Assembly: GCA_036245805.1 (NCBI GenBank)
Contig: BTRK01000006.1
Span: forward strand, 17,082,365-17,146,364
Direction of reading: 5' to 3'
Length of the DNA: 64,000 nt
Source of the DNA: Pristionchus mayeri
Taxonomy: Eukaryota > Nematoda > Chromadorea > Rhabditida > Neodiplogasteridae
Position 1 is the first letter of the stretch. The number at the start of each line of letters is the position of its first letter. The position numbers were made by a program, and so were the translations under genes. Under the pieces are notes generated by a model. It worked only from the letters and a program-made list of their open reading frames with translations, was not told the origin of the DNA and did no database searches. Positions 42,401-50,661 of this stretch are shown piece after piece.

Positions 42401-45400
42401 GGCTGCTCTCCGCGATGGCACTCATTGCTGAGGTATTCATATATTTATTTTTGTTGTTTTGAAACTGATTGACGATTCCTCAATACCACTTTGTGAACGA
42501 TCGATGCTTTAGGATATTGCTGAAACACATGATTTATTGGTTGAAATTTGTGCCCTCATTTTTTCCTGAATAGTTTCGTGTGATTTTCATCGGGAAGCCG
42601 ATGTAGTTTCTAAGATGCTCATTTGCAGCGACCCGATATCCTCGAGAAGATCCTGCTCACAAAGGTCTACAGCGAGCTGGGCGTCTACCAGATAAGGTGA
42701 GGAGTACGGTAGGAATCCGGTAGAAGGAAGGATTCGCTTGAACAGGGAGGAAATGATTGAAATCTAATTTTTGCCTGACATGTTTACTGTGGTGACTTGG
42801 GGTTGCAAAGGGTCATTATCTCCTGTCGATCTTTGCACAGCCAGTATGTGTCAGTCATTTATTAAAGAAAATCAATGACTTACACATACTGGAAAGAGGA
42901 TCCACCCTGAGAAATGATAATTAAAAATTTTATTAATTAATTAATTAGACTAATTAATAATACTTGGCAGATTGTGCGTGGATGGTCGTTGGCGCGTGAT
43001 CACCGTCGACGACTATTTCCCGTGCAGGAAACAGAGTCGGACACTCGCATTCGCAGTGGGAAGGAAGAACCAGGTGAGGGAGGGTTACGGTATCAGGGAT
43101 CGTAGAGGAGGATACGGTATTTGATATCAAACGAGATAGGGATATCGGCTTCGTTCTACTTTAGGGAAACACGCTTTTGATATGTGCTGTCTATTAGTTG
43201 GGCTATCGAACCGTTTCTTCGGTGAGGACTGTTTCTTCTTTGATATGTTGACACTTCCCTCCCATCGATTATTTCCCATCAATCGCCTCCATTAAGGAGA
43301 TATATGACCGAAAACCACGGATTGATTCCTTGATATGATTGGGGAAAGAGAGGGGGAATATGAGTCACAAAACATTTGGGTCCAGAATATGAGTCACAAA
43401 ACAAAGAAGTGCCAAAAATTTATTTTTCTATCTTTCAGCTGTGGGTGCCCCTGGTGGAGAAGGCGTACGCGAAGGCTCTCGGGCAGTACGCCAAACTGCG
43501 CGCCGGGCGGACGGTCGAGGGACTCGCCCTGCTCACTGGTAAGAAGCATGCACCAGCACCTGACTGACTCCGCCTCTTTTTTACACTGTAAAAATACAGT
43601 TTTAATTAGAGGCAAATATTGGGAACTTGATCCATAATGTGTTTGCTAATTATCAGGCTAATTAATTAATTAATAATAAATGCAGGTGCTCCGTGCGAGA
43701 CTATCAATCTGGAGGAGGATGACCTCGAGGCGGATCTGATCTGGGCACGGCTACTCTCTGCCAAGTGAGTCGGCGTTTTGATTTTGGTTCCTGGCAGACT
43801 CTGGTTTCAATGCTGCATGAAGGTCAGCTGTACGGGTATGAAAACAATGACTTCATCCTAATCTTGATAAATTCTGGGAAAATAAAACGGCAGTCTTGAG
43901 TACTGGAATGATCTTTGATCTCTGCTCCTTCGCAGGGAGGCTGGCTACGTGATGGGCGCGTCGTGCGGGGCGGGCGCGAAACGAAAAGTGCCGGAGGAGG
44001 TGGGTTGTGTTTCATACAAGAATTGGTCGATAAAAGCTGATTACAGTACCACTTACACCATAGTCCGTTTATTGATCAGTATCTTTCTCCAGGTGAGTGC
44101 ATCTCTCGGACTGCTCACTCAACACGCCTACTCGATACTCGATGTGAGACAGGAGGGAAACAATAGGTGAGTAGTTTTCATGGCGAGCACTCATTGGAGG
44201 ATTGGCTAGGACTGGAACATAGGGGTTGTATGAATCCGGAAGTCATCTGGACAATGGAAGCGTGAAACTCTGCGCTTGGGAGAATTGAAGTCGAAACATT
44301 ACACATAACCCGTGTTTTTGGAAGGATTTCTGGATTGCTGACTATAGTTTTCAACTGAATCAGGAAGTCGCCAGTGGGGAAAATGATGAAAATAGCGGAA
44401 CGGACGCTATTTCACTGTTTTGACTGCTGTTGTAATCGTAGAAACTTAGTAAATGGTTGTCAGAGATCCGTTTGATTGCTCTGACAATTAATCAATATAT
44501 TTTTTAAACAGGCAACATATTGTTTTATTTTATTTCCAGGTTGCTGCGAGTGCGCAATCCGTGGGGTTCGCACGTGTGGACTGGGGCGTGGAGCGACAGG
44601 TGGACGGGATGGCCAGAGGATCTCAAGAGGTACGGTAGACTGAACGAGTGGGGATACTGTAGCAATCGATCAGCAACAATGAAGAGGATAGCTTGGTGTC
44701 ATAGAAGTAGCCTGATGATAATTCGTAAAGTCGCTGAGAAAATTTGACGGTCAAATGTTTTATAACATGCCATACAGTTTACTTTGTATTTTCTAGTTTC
44801 AGGGACCCCATTACCACTTGAAAGTGCAGCACTGTTAATCTCTCACTTCTACTTTCCCTGAACTAAATAAAAAAAACTCAGACGCCTTCTCCCTCCCGGA
44901 GTCCATTCTCCCGGCGCCTTCTGGATGTCCTACGACGACTTCCGACTGCACTTCGACTCCATTGACTTCGCCAAGGTATACGGTAGTAACAGTCGGGAAG
45001 CGACTACTGACTTTCGTCTTTGCTTATAACGATATCGTTTGCTCGCGGGTTACGGTAGCGATAAAGTTATTGATCGATCGCGCTCTTCCAGATTCGTCAG
45101 CACCTCGCGTGGGCGGAGATGCGCGTGCCCTGCCGTATCGGAGGATCCTGGGCGAATGATGCAGTGTACGGTAGCTGATATTAATTGAGGGGATATTGTA
45201 CCACATACTGATGGAATACTGCGATCAATCGATAGTGATGGTGTGATTACGGTAGCTTTTCACATTTATCGATCGTATATTTTGCAGGGCGCTGATGCTG
45301 GTGGTGGAGGAGCCGACGGAGATGTGTGCCTCTCTCTTCCGCGGCGGATCCCGCACCGCCGATGATCACGTGGGTTACGGTGGTCAATCAATAGCAGTTT

Positions 45401-48400
45401 TCAGATTAGGTCATGTAAAGAAGGTAAGCCATGCATAAAAATAACAATACCCGCTGCAAAGCACTGTGCAAAAATAGGTTGTTGCTCTGTCTAGATTCGT
45501 GTTTCACATAGCAAATGAAAGCAGCAGAATTATTGACGTATGTAATGTTTGTCTCTTTTCTTTTTTTAATAAATAAAATCTGGATATATTCAGGAAGACC
45601 TGCTGATGTGCATCCACCACGTCGATCCGAAGGGCAGAGTGGGGGAGTTGGAGACGAGGTACGGTAGACGAGGGATACGGTGGTGGGCCAGACAATTGAT
45701 CGATCGCGTTCCCAGGTCGGATCGCAAGCTCTGTCACATGGCGACTACAGGCGATTTCTTCCTGAGACCAGGTGAGTGCAAGGTTACGGTAGCTGTGACC
45801 AATTTATTGATTGCAGGTCACTACGTCATCACTGCGCTCTCGCTGTCCAGCTTCAATCGTGGAAAGTTTCGCCTGGACGCGAGTCTGGTGGTGCACAGGT
45901 GAGCGACGATTATCAATTAGTGAAAGTTGGCTGATTTTATGAGTGACTATCTGAGAGAACCGAGCAATTTCACCTATAGGCCGTACAGCGAAAAATAATG
46001 TGATGATTTTAAGATGCCCCTAGGGGTAACTCTTTCACGTAGAGTTCGAAAATCAACCTTAGGAAGCCGTTTCTCTGACCCCTCATTTTCTGTGGCGTGC
46101 CTCAACGCTGAGGTCGGTTTTTGTAAATCGTGAACGGCTTGTCCAAACCCCATATATAGATAGTAATTCTGAAAGATCTCGACGATATAAGCATTTTTAC
46201 TGTTAGAGGTGAAACGCTACCTCATCTGGGAAAAAACTTATCGACATTTCAATTATCGAATTGGTCGTCCTAATAAAGTTACATGCGAGGCGCACTTTTA
46301 AGTATGTTCATTAAATTCCTTGTGTAAAGTTACCCCTAGATGCAAATTTTGGCGCCAAAAAAGCCGCATACGAGGGTCTCCCAAATAGAGGAAAAGGGCT
46401 CTATTGTTAGGAATTTCAGGTTTTTCGTTTCTATCGTCTCCATTTTCACTATTTCGAAGCAGAGTTGACAAAAAAAGAAGTTTCAAGATTGGGGAATATG
46501 AATTATAATCGAAAAATCCGTGTTTAAATCGTTCGAAAAATATCGGTTTTCGAATTCTCGATTTTGCTCAAATTTGGGCATCTGAAAGTGTGGATTTTCG
46601 AAAATGTGAAGGTGCACATTCTGCATGAAGTAAAGAATACTTCAGCGTAAATGAGATTATGTATATATAAGCTTCTGTGCGCACTTCTATTTTGGGGTTT
46701 TTGACATTGAACATTGGAAAAATGGTACTATCGACCACAATTTAACGATTGAAATCGACTGAAATCAAGTAAAATTGGTGATTTCACACCACATTTCAAT
46801 TTATAATGCAAAAACAAAGCAGCGAATTCAGCTCATTAGTACAGAACTACACAATCAATTATTATGAGAAATCTAGCTTTTGAATAAATTGGATCCAAAA
46901 TATCTTTGAAAGTGGAGCAGCTGTCGAACTTATTTTTATTTAATGTTACTAATCTACTACTCTCATATAGCTCACTTTAAATTGCGATAGGTTTTATAGC
47001 GAAATCGCTGAAATTTGAGTGGGTAAACATTGGGAAAATCGAGAATTTGAGTCATTATTTTTCCAAAATATGATATCCGTCCTTTCTGCTGCTTTGTTTT
47101 TACATTATAAATTACATTGTGATGTGAAATCACCAATTTTACTTGATTTCAGTCGATTTCAATCGTTAAATTGTGGTCGATAGTACCATTTTTCCAATGT
47201 TCAATGTCAAAAACCCCAAAATAGAAGTGCGCACAGAAGCTTATATATACATAATCTCATTTACGCTGAAGTATTCCTTACTTCATGCAGAATGTGCACC
47301 TTCACATTTTCGAAAATCCACACTTTCAGATGCCCAAATTTGAGCAAAATCGAGAATTCGAAAACCGATATTTTTCGAACGATTTAAACACGGATTTTTC
47401 GATTATAATTCATATTCCCCAATCTTGAAACTTCTTTTTTTGTCAACTCTGCTTCGAAATAGTGAAAATGGAGACGATAGAAACGAAAAACCTGAAATTC
47501 CTAACAATAGAGCCCTTTTCCTCTATTTGGGAGACCCTCGTATACGGCTTTTTTGGCGCCAAAATTTGCATCTAGGGGTAACTTTACACAAGGAATTTAA
47601 TGAACATACTTAAAAGTGCGCCTCGCATGTAACTTTTTTAGGACGACCAATTCGATAATTGAAATGTCGATAAGTTTTTTCCCAGATGAGGTAGCGTTTC
47701 ACCTCTAACAGTAAAAATGCTTATATCGTCGAGATCTTTCAGAATTACTATCTATATATGGGGTTTGGACAAGCCGTTCACGATTTACAAAAACCGACCT
47801 CAGCGTTGAGGCACGCCACAGAAAATGAGGGGTCAGAGAAACGGCTTCCTAAGGTTGATTTTCGAACTCTACGTGAAAGAGTTACCCCTAGGGGCATCTT
47901 AAAATCATCACATTATTTTTCGCTGTACGGCCTATGGTCAGTTCTCTCAGATAGTCACTCTTATAAGTAAACGTCGTCCTCTTATCACACCACACCTTGC
48001 AGTAACAAGCTGCTGTTCGGAGAGGCGATCTCGTGCCCGCCACAGATGGCGACCGACTCGTTGGTGCAGCTCGCACTCAAGGAGGGCAAAGTGCAGCGGG
48101 TGAGTGAATGGTCGATCGAGTTGGCGCACGCGATGCACCGCCGGGCACACCATACTTAGAGAATGGTTTCTTTCGTGAACAACATTCTCCAATGACATTG
48201 AGATCAAGGTGGTGTTCCGGATAAGGGAAGCTGATGTAACCGAAAACTTCCTTTTGATTGAATTCCATGAAACGTAAATGCGCCCGGCACTAGTCCGTAC
48301 GTTCACCGTCGTATGATAACCAAGAATTGTACCCTTGCCAGTATGTAGTTTTCGTCGCCACTCTGTTCTCGACGCACCACTCGCATTGCAGTCGCACGAC

Positions 48401-49504
48401 GGGATCATTCCCCGCTTCGTGACGAAGAGATTCGGAGGGCTGATGGTGATGCTGGACAACCATTTGCCGAGCACTTACATCCACGTCACCTCGGAGTGCT
48501 CCAAGTGAGTTCGTGGGCAAGGTCGGATGAGAACTATGGCGTCATGCCGCTTTTGATAGTGATACATCAAAGGCGGCATGACGTCATAGTTAGTGCCGAG
48601 TTCATGAGAATATTTATACGGCACTGAAAAGAGTTGGTAGAAGATTTTGCGATTCTTCTTGAATTAGCACTTCAGACATCGATTTATTTGAACGATAGGG
48701 AAAGCAACTGACGAGTTCAGTACGAAATTCATATCAAAATTAGACCGAGGAGATTTGAGTTATTGGTGGATGACAATTACTCACTGATACACGCGCATTC
48801 ATTGACACTGCAAGAAAACGAACATTTGCGAATGCTGTTTGCCATTATAGCGGCACCAGTTCAATTTATGATTCGGCAAGTAATCAACGGTATGGAAAAT
48901 CCACATTCATAAATACTCCTGACCGGTCAGAGAAAGGCATAGAGCGCGCGAAAGCGAGAGAAATAGAGTCAGTTAAGATCAGCCCCTCTCTATTTCAATA
49001 GCAATACTTTTCCAGTTCCACGAACGTGCTCTCGTCACGCAGTGCGACTACGGTGATCGACTCGGTGCCGCCCATGTCACGACAGGTGAGAAACGTCGCC
49101 CGGGCTAGGCGCACGCGACGCACCATCGAGCTCCAGGGCGAACATATCTGGAAATGGGAATGTTTCTTGAAAATATTTGCATATGATTACTGTTGTCCGA
49201 TATAGTGTGTGTGATATTGTATAGGTGAAACATCGATGAGCCTGTTTCATAAAATAAATTGCAGATTCTGCTGATCCTCTCTCACTTCGATGCCTCCAAC
49301 GGCTACATGGTGACGAACCAACTGTTCATGAGCACTTCGAGAAGCGCCGCCCTCAACGGGATGCTGCAGCAGCATGGAATGACTGCAGCAGGTGCAGCAG
49401 CTGTAGCCAGAGCAGGAGGAGCTGCGGCCTCGATCGAGCACCATCCGCCATTCGAGCACGAGGCATCCAGACATCTACATGCGCCCAGAAGCGCATTCAT
49501 GTGA
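30275..49504 (+). CDS. CAPN15-like: Calpain-15 (SOL family) cysteine protease, 27 exons
   Basis: Exons: 30275-30313, 30403-30499, 31373-31476, 32026-32110, 32913-32977, 33249-33358, 38698-38774, 42069-42139, 42206-42266, 42383-42432, 42629-42696, 42971-43073, 43439-43538, 43686-43764, 43936-43999, 44093-44166, 44540-44629, 44882-44975, 45092-45165, 45288-45423, 45594-45658, 45716-45771, 45817-45898, 48003-48099, 48392-48504, 49016-49085, 49265-49504. They sum to 2,364 nt with matching phases: 787 aa. The N-terminus [12 protein letters not shown]...LCDGC is one RanBP2-type zinc finger (C5, C8, C19, C22). A proline-rich linker follows. The calpain catalytic core has all three residues: C242 (GSLGDCWLL), H402 (TQHAYSIL), N422 (VRNPWGS). 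The end ([20 protein letters not shown]) is the SOL homology domain. SOL calpains are non-EF-hand calpains with roles in neural development. Human CAPN15 has more zinc fingers and ~1,086 aa, so this is a short form. Confidence 0.93.
31146..31157 (+). repeat. Poly-C run in calpain intron 2
   Basis: A run of about twelve C at the start of ...CCCCATCGAGCAG. A simple low-complexity tract with no other signal. Confidence 0.8.
33387..33414. repeat. (AT)n microsatellite
   Basis: About 14 AT dinucleotides, read as the 3' tail of the CR1-like element. Confidence 0.8.
33610..34313 (-). pseudogene. CR1-like RT, catalytic YADD and C-terminal part
   Basis: Opens with [15 protein letters not shown], the RT catalytic box, and runs through the thumb region to QQPWFES and a stop at 33,610. 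It is separated from its upstream half by the nested LINE. Confidence 0.8.
34324..35856 (-). mobile_element. 5'-truncated RTE-like LINE nested in the CR1-like element
   Basis: Flanked by GGTTTTACAC (34,314-34,323) and GGTTTTGCAC (35,857-35,866), a 10-bp target duplication with one difference. The 3' end carries four to five TTGA units (ATCAATCAATC on the plus strand). It interrupts the CR1 RT just before its YADD box. A 27-bp word starting GAGAAAGCGCATCTCC is present twice, 31 bp apart (35,796 and 35,827), at its 5' end. Confidence 0.85.
34372..35850 (-). CDS. RTE-like RT, endonuclease lost
   Basis: A 492-codon open frame beginning inside the [77 protein letters not shown] and [13 protein letters not shown]. 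The C-terminal thumb ends [15 protein letters not shown]. No endonuclease is present, so it is a truncated copy, although its RT frame has no stop. It is closely related to the full element at 38.9-41.8 kb. Confidence 0.85.
   Translation of the reverse strand: MRQEMRFLQIDETGDALSRLKCGHSPGSDSILPDMLYLSRDHLAPVLADMLNHLTAGDSVPQDLVEAVVSLIHKKGDPTNISNFRPISLLTVTLKAATRVILRRMEKSLEETESSTQTGFRKGRSTLNNLHAVKQVAERAHEYGIPLYLGFVDFRKAFDCVEWSAVWQSLWISGVHPTLIHLLRRLYESSTTLIRVNEDLVPVRIRRGVRQGDTLSPRLFNVVLRSAMNDIDWENDGLKIDGRNLSHLEYADDIVLIAKSRPELKRMLRKLMEACSRVGLEVNASKTVLLTSCSTTRAPITIDNLTFNFVPSTTYLGGRISLPLDHSDEIEHRIRLGWLAWSKLSTLLSSRLLPMKTKRRLFESCISSTVLYGSEVWALRASEKERLSVTQRKMERKMLGITLMDRWRNENVRNATKVRDWNKEALKRKAQWALKIRRMELDEWTRATTVWIPYNRSRPQGQPRTRWRDDLRRTIGPHWWSATTDEFRPILT
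35816..36318 (-). pseudogene. CR1-like RT, motifs before the catalytic box
   Basis: Contains [12 protein letters not shown] near the 5' end, then [24 protein letters not shown] (motif A), and [17 protein letters not shown] (motif B/C spacing). It stops at IPTLVQNR, where the nested RTE fragment begins. The catalytic YADD lies beyond the nested element at 34,290. Confidence 0.8.
36319..37728 (-). pseudogene. CR1-like endonuclease and RT N-terminal part
   Basis: About 470 codons: endonuclease motifs [41 protein letters not shown] and [11 protein letters not shown], followed by a linker with [16 protein letters not shown] and the first RT residues. The frame ends at [10 protein letters not shown], exactly where the RT's first motif (YRPIS) should begin in the same frame; that motif lies in the next frame. 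Confidence 0.8.
38133..38210. repeat. Palindromic MITE-A, copy 8
   Basis: CACTGAATCATGATGACGTCATGCCGCC to ATGACGTCATAGTTCTCAT..GACCTAGTG, with the left terminus slightly shortened. It lies at the 5' edge of the CR1-like element in calpain intron 6. Confidence 0.8.
38885..41799 (-). mobile_element. Full-length RTE-like LINE with perfect 12-bp target duplication
   Basis: Bounded by ATTTTCTCGCTA at 38,873-38,884 and again at 41,800-41,811. The 3' end has the (TTGA)n tail (TCAATCAATCAATCAAT on the plus strand) seen in the nested relative. One uninterrupted frame fills almost the whole 2.9 kb. It is antisense in calpain intron 7, 110 bp after exon 7. Confidence 0.92.
38924..41773 (-). CDS. RTE-like endonuclease-reverse transcriptase, intact
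   Basis: 949 codons from ATG (41,773) to the stop at 38,924. Endonuclease: [16 protein letters not shown] (catalytic Glu), [18 protein letters not shown] and [89 protein letters not shown] (catalytic YADD) and TYLGGRI. The C-terminus [15 protein letters not shown] matches the truncated relative. All catalytic motifs are present and no lesion is seen, so it may still be mobile. The start ATG lies 26 bp from the element's 5' end, as in compact RTE elements. Confidence 0.92.
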   Translation of the reverse strand: MWRAVECDFVSPSPVPPARIPSPRRVGTRELYAATMGRHFYIGTINARTLGPREKQSEMELALDKIKWDVVAVQEARIVGCASFNLTSSGTVVYHSGGPTASHGVAFLLRQQLARGAVFNGLSPRLATLLLPDLRLFLVCAYAPTSSYDDDAYEDFLDQVETALRSAPKGHMPVLVGDFNCRVAREPGNERFVGNFASPTPNSRGRCFTELCVRNRLRILNTFPKRRHGRIWTWRSPNGSAFHQIDYVAAPATARVVNCGVVGRFEFDSDHRLVRMCLSLPGKARQKRCRERLDFDRTAFTVNANLLASLPLARPSSAADAYTTVKAFTETAATNCWRKRQSPSWISSGTRKLLAMRHELQSNSQQAVAYSAACKAARTSFVDDIRKRKEAQARQAATMGRSIVKSMLSLQTSKKRLLVPHPVTGALSQAATKTVVQSFFDDLYTPAVPCPLPVPPQPLDPLPPFLPDEVSKAMSQLKCGHSPGSDGILPDMLYHSRNHLAPVIADLLNYLVDGEAVPSDLTEAIVTLLHKKGDPTNIGNFRPISLLTVSLKTMTKVILQRLETVLEETESSTQTGFRRGYSTLDNLHAIKQVAERTSEYGIPIYLAFVDFKKAFDCVEWNACWQALFSFGAHPSLVHMLRRLYESSSTLIRVNEELVPVTVRRGVRQGDTLSPRLFNAVLRSAMDNIDWESDGIRIDGRNLCHLEYADDVALVAKSRPELERMLKKLMDACSRVGLEVNASKTNLLTSCTSTRNPIIIGNLRFEFVDSATYLGGRIALPLDHSDEIEHRIRLGWLAWSKLSHLLSSRILSIKIRRRVFESCITATVLYGCEVWALRSSEKERLRVTQRKMERKMLGVTLRDRWRNDRVRGITKLRDWNEEGLKRKARWALKIRRMGVEQWSRATTVWTPFNRTRPPGKPRARWRDDLSRAIGSHWWSATYEDYRPIIF
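42838..42890. other. Small hairpin in calpain intron 11
   Basis: CCAGTATGTGTCAGTCATT and AATGACTTACACATACTGG pair over 19 positions with one mismatch around a ~14-nt loop. The stem is shorter than a typical microRNA precursor. No family is recognised. Confidence 0.6.
45941..47960. mobile_element. PAL-2 fold-back element, ~875-bp arms, in calpain intron 23
   Basis: The sequence from GAGTGACTATCTGAGAGAAC at 45,941 returns in reverse complement to GTTCTCTCAGATAGTCACTC at 47,941-47,960. The arms (about 45,941-46,820 and 47,090-47,960) are almost identical over ~875 bp, with one small extra segment near the left edge. A spacer of about 270 bp separates them. Each arm can be read as the same 62-codon frame ([19 protein letters not shown]), which is a by-product of the symmetry. 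No transposase is visible. Confidence 0.88.
48518..48597. repeat. Palindromic MITE-A, copy 9
   Basis: AAGGTCGGATGAGAACTATGG, centre TTTTGATAGTGATACATCAAA, and GGCATGACGTCATAG. The right end lacks the TCTCATCCGACC segment and goes straight to TTAGTGCC. In calpain intron 25. Confidence 0.8.
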
Positions 49505-50661
49505 TCTCCCCATCGATCTCAGCCTGATCGACGAGAGAGCACGGGGAATTGAGAGAGTCGAGCTAAACTGATTATTTAATTGATCTGTAAGAGATGTTCA
49601 GAGTATCTATTTATTGAAAACATCAGATGAATATTTGTTCTAGACGTGTGTTTCTTTCTTTACTCATTTATGTGTCCAATTTACTGTTTGTGAACTAATT
49701 CGTGCATGCTTTTCTCATCTTTTCCATAACATTTGTAAATAACCCGTGCAATGAGCGATTAGTAGCTTCCCTACTGCCTCAATCTATGTTCCCAGACTCC
49801 CCGTGAGGTAAACCACCGGTATGCGGTAGGATGAGCATTTCAGCAATGTCTTAAAGTTACCGGACGAGGACGAAACCCTGATCTGATCCTGATCTTGTCG
49901 CGTGTACGAGAGAGTATGCAAAAGTGAGAGAGCGCGGGAGTACGCTGATCATTTCCTGCCTTTCCGTGAGGCTATTATTGATTTTTAGCATTTTTTATAT
50001 TCATTCTGAACTAATTCAGCCATCGGCTATTCAATGGAGGACAAAAAATAGGGGGTCAATTTTGTCCTCGTCCGGTAACTTTAAAAAGTGAAGCTTGATT
50101 ACCCTTTCCGAAATCACTCTTGTTGTGTTGTATTTCATATTTGTGATCGACGCCTCTAAATCATTCACGCATTTACCTTGTTATGCGCTACTTTGGATGC
50201 CGTAATAAAGATATTTGCATTCAATTTCTTGTGTTGCTAGTTCTTGGAATTTTCCCGAGAAAAAAATAAATGGAACCACTTCACGATTGATTCAAATCAC
50301 ACTTACCGTAATATTGAGTGTGCCCAATTCTTCTGTTGTTTAATTCTCGCTATTTAATTGTGTGCTTTTTCGAAAATTTTCTGACGGGTTGTTGGTGGAT
50401 TTACGTTGATTTTTTGTTAATTTCGATGTAAATTTATGTGTTGGAGGCTGCTCTATAGCTACACTTTGCGTTTAGCCAATCTTTCTCTGAATTGTGAGTA
50501 TGTTTGTAATAGAAGTCGTTTCAATACGTTGTGTGAATGCGTGATTCATTCTAACTCAAATGTTTGCTTGCTTCATCGAATTCGATCAAGGGCTCCGCCC
50601 AGTTGTGAGTATGCCATTATTTCATAAATCAGCTTAGCTTACAATCCCTTTGTCTTCTCAG
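49505..50661. other. Intergenic, calpain-15 to F-box F
   Basis: 1,157 bp. Contains a TTAA-flanked MITE (49,851-50,084) and an AATAAA at 50,204-50,209 that could end the calpain transcript, though it is 700 nt away. Otherwise AT-rich with no coding signal. Confidence 0.5.
49851..50084. mobile_element. TTAA-flanked MITE, 17-bp inverted ends
   Basis: TTAA then AGTTACCGGACGAGGAC at the left; GTCCTCGTCCGGTAACT then TTAA at the right. A TTAA target with inverted ends is the signature of piggyBac-type transposition. The interior (about 190 bp) is non-coding. Confidence 0.75.

Noticed and set aside
46298..47613. Two identical 62-codon frames as a gene pair
   Set aside because: They are mirror images created by the PAL-2 arms, with no recognised domain or splice context.
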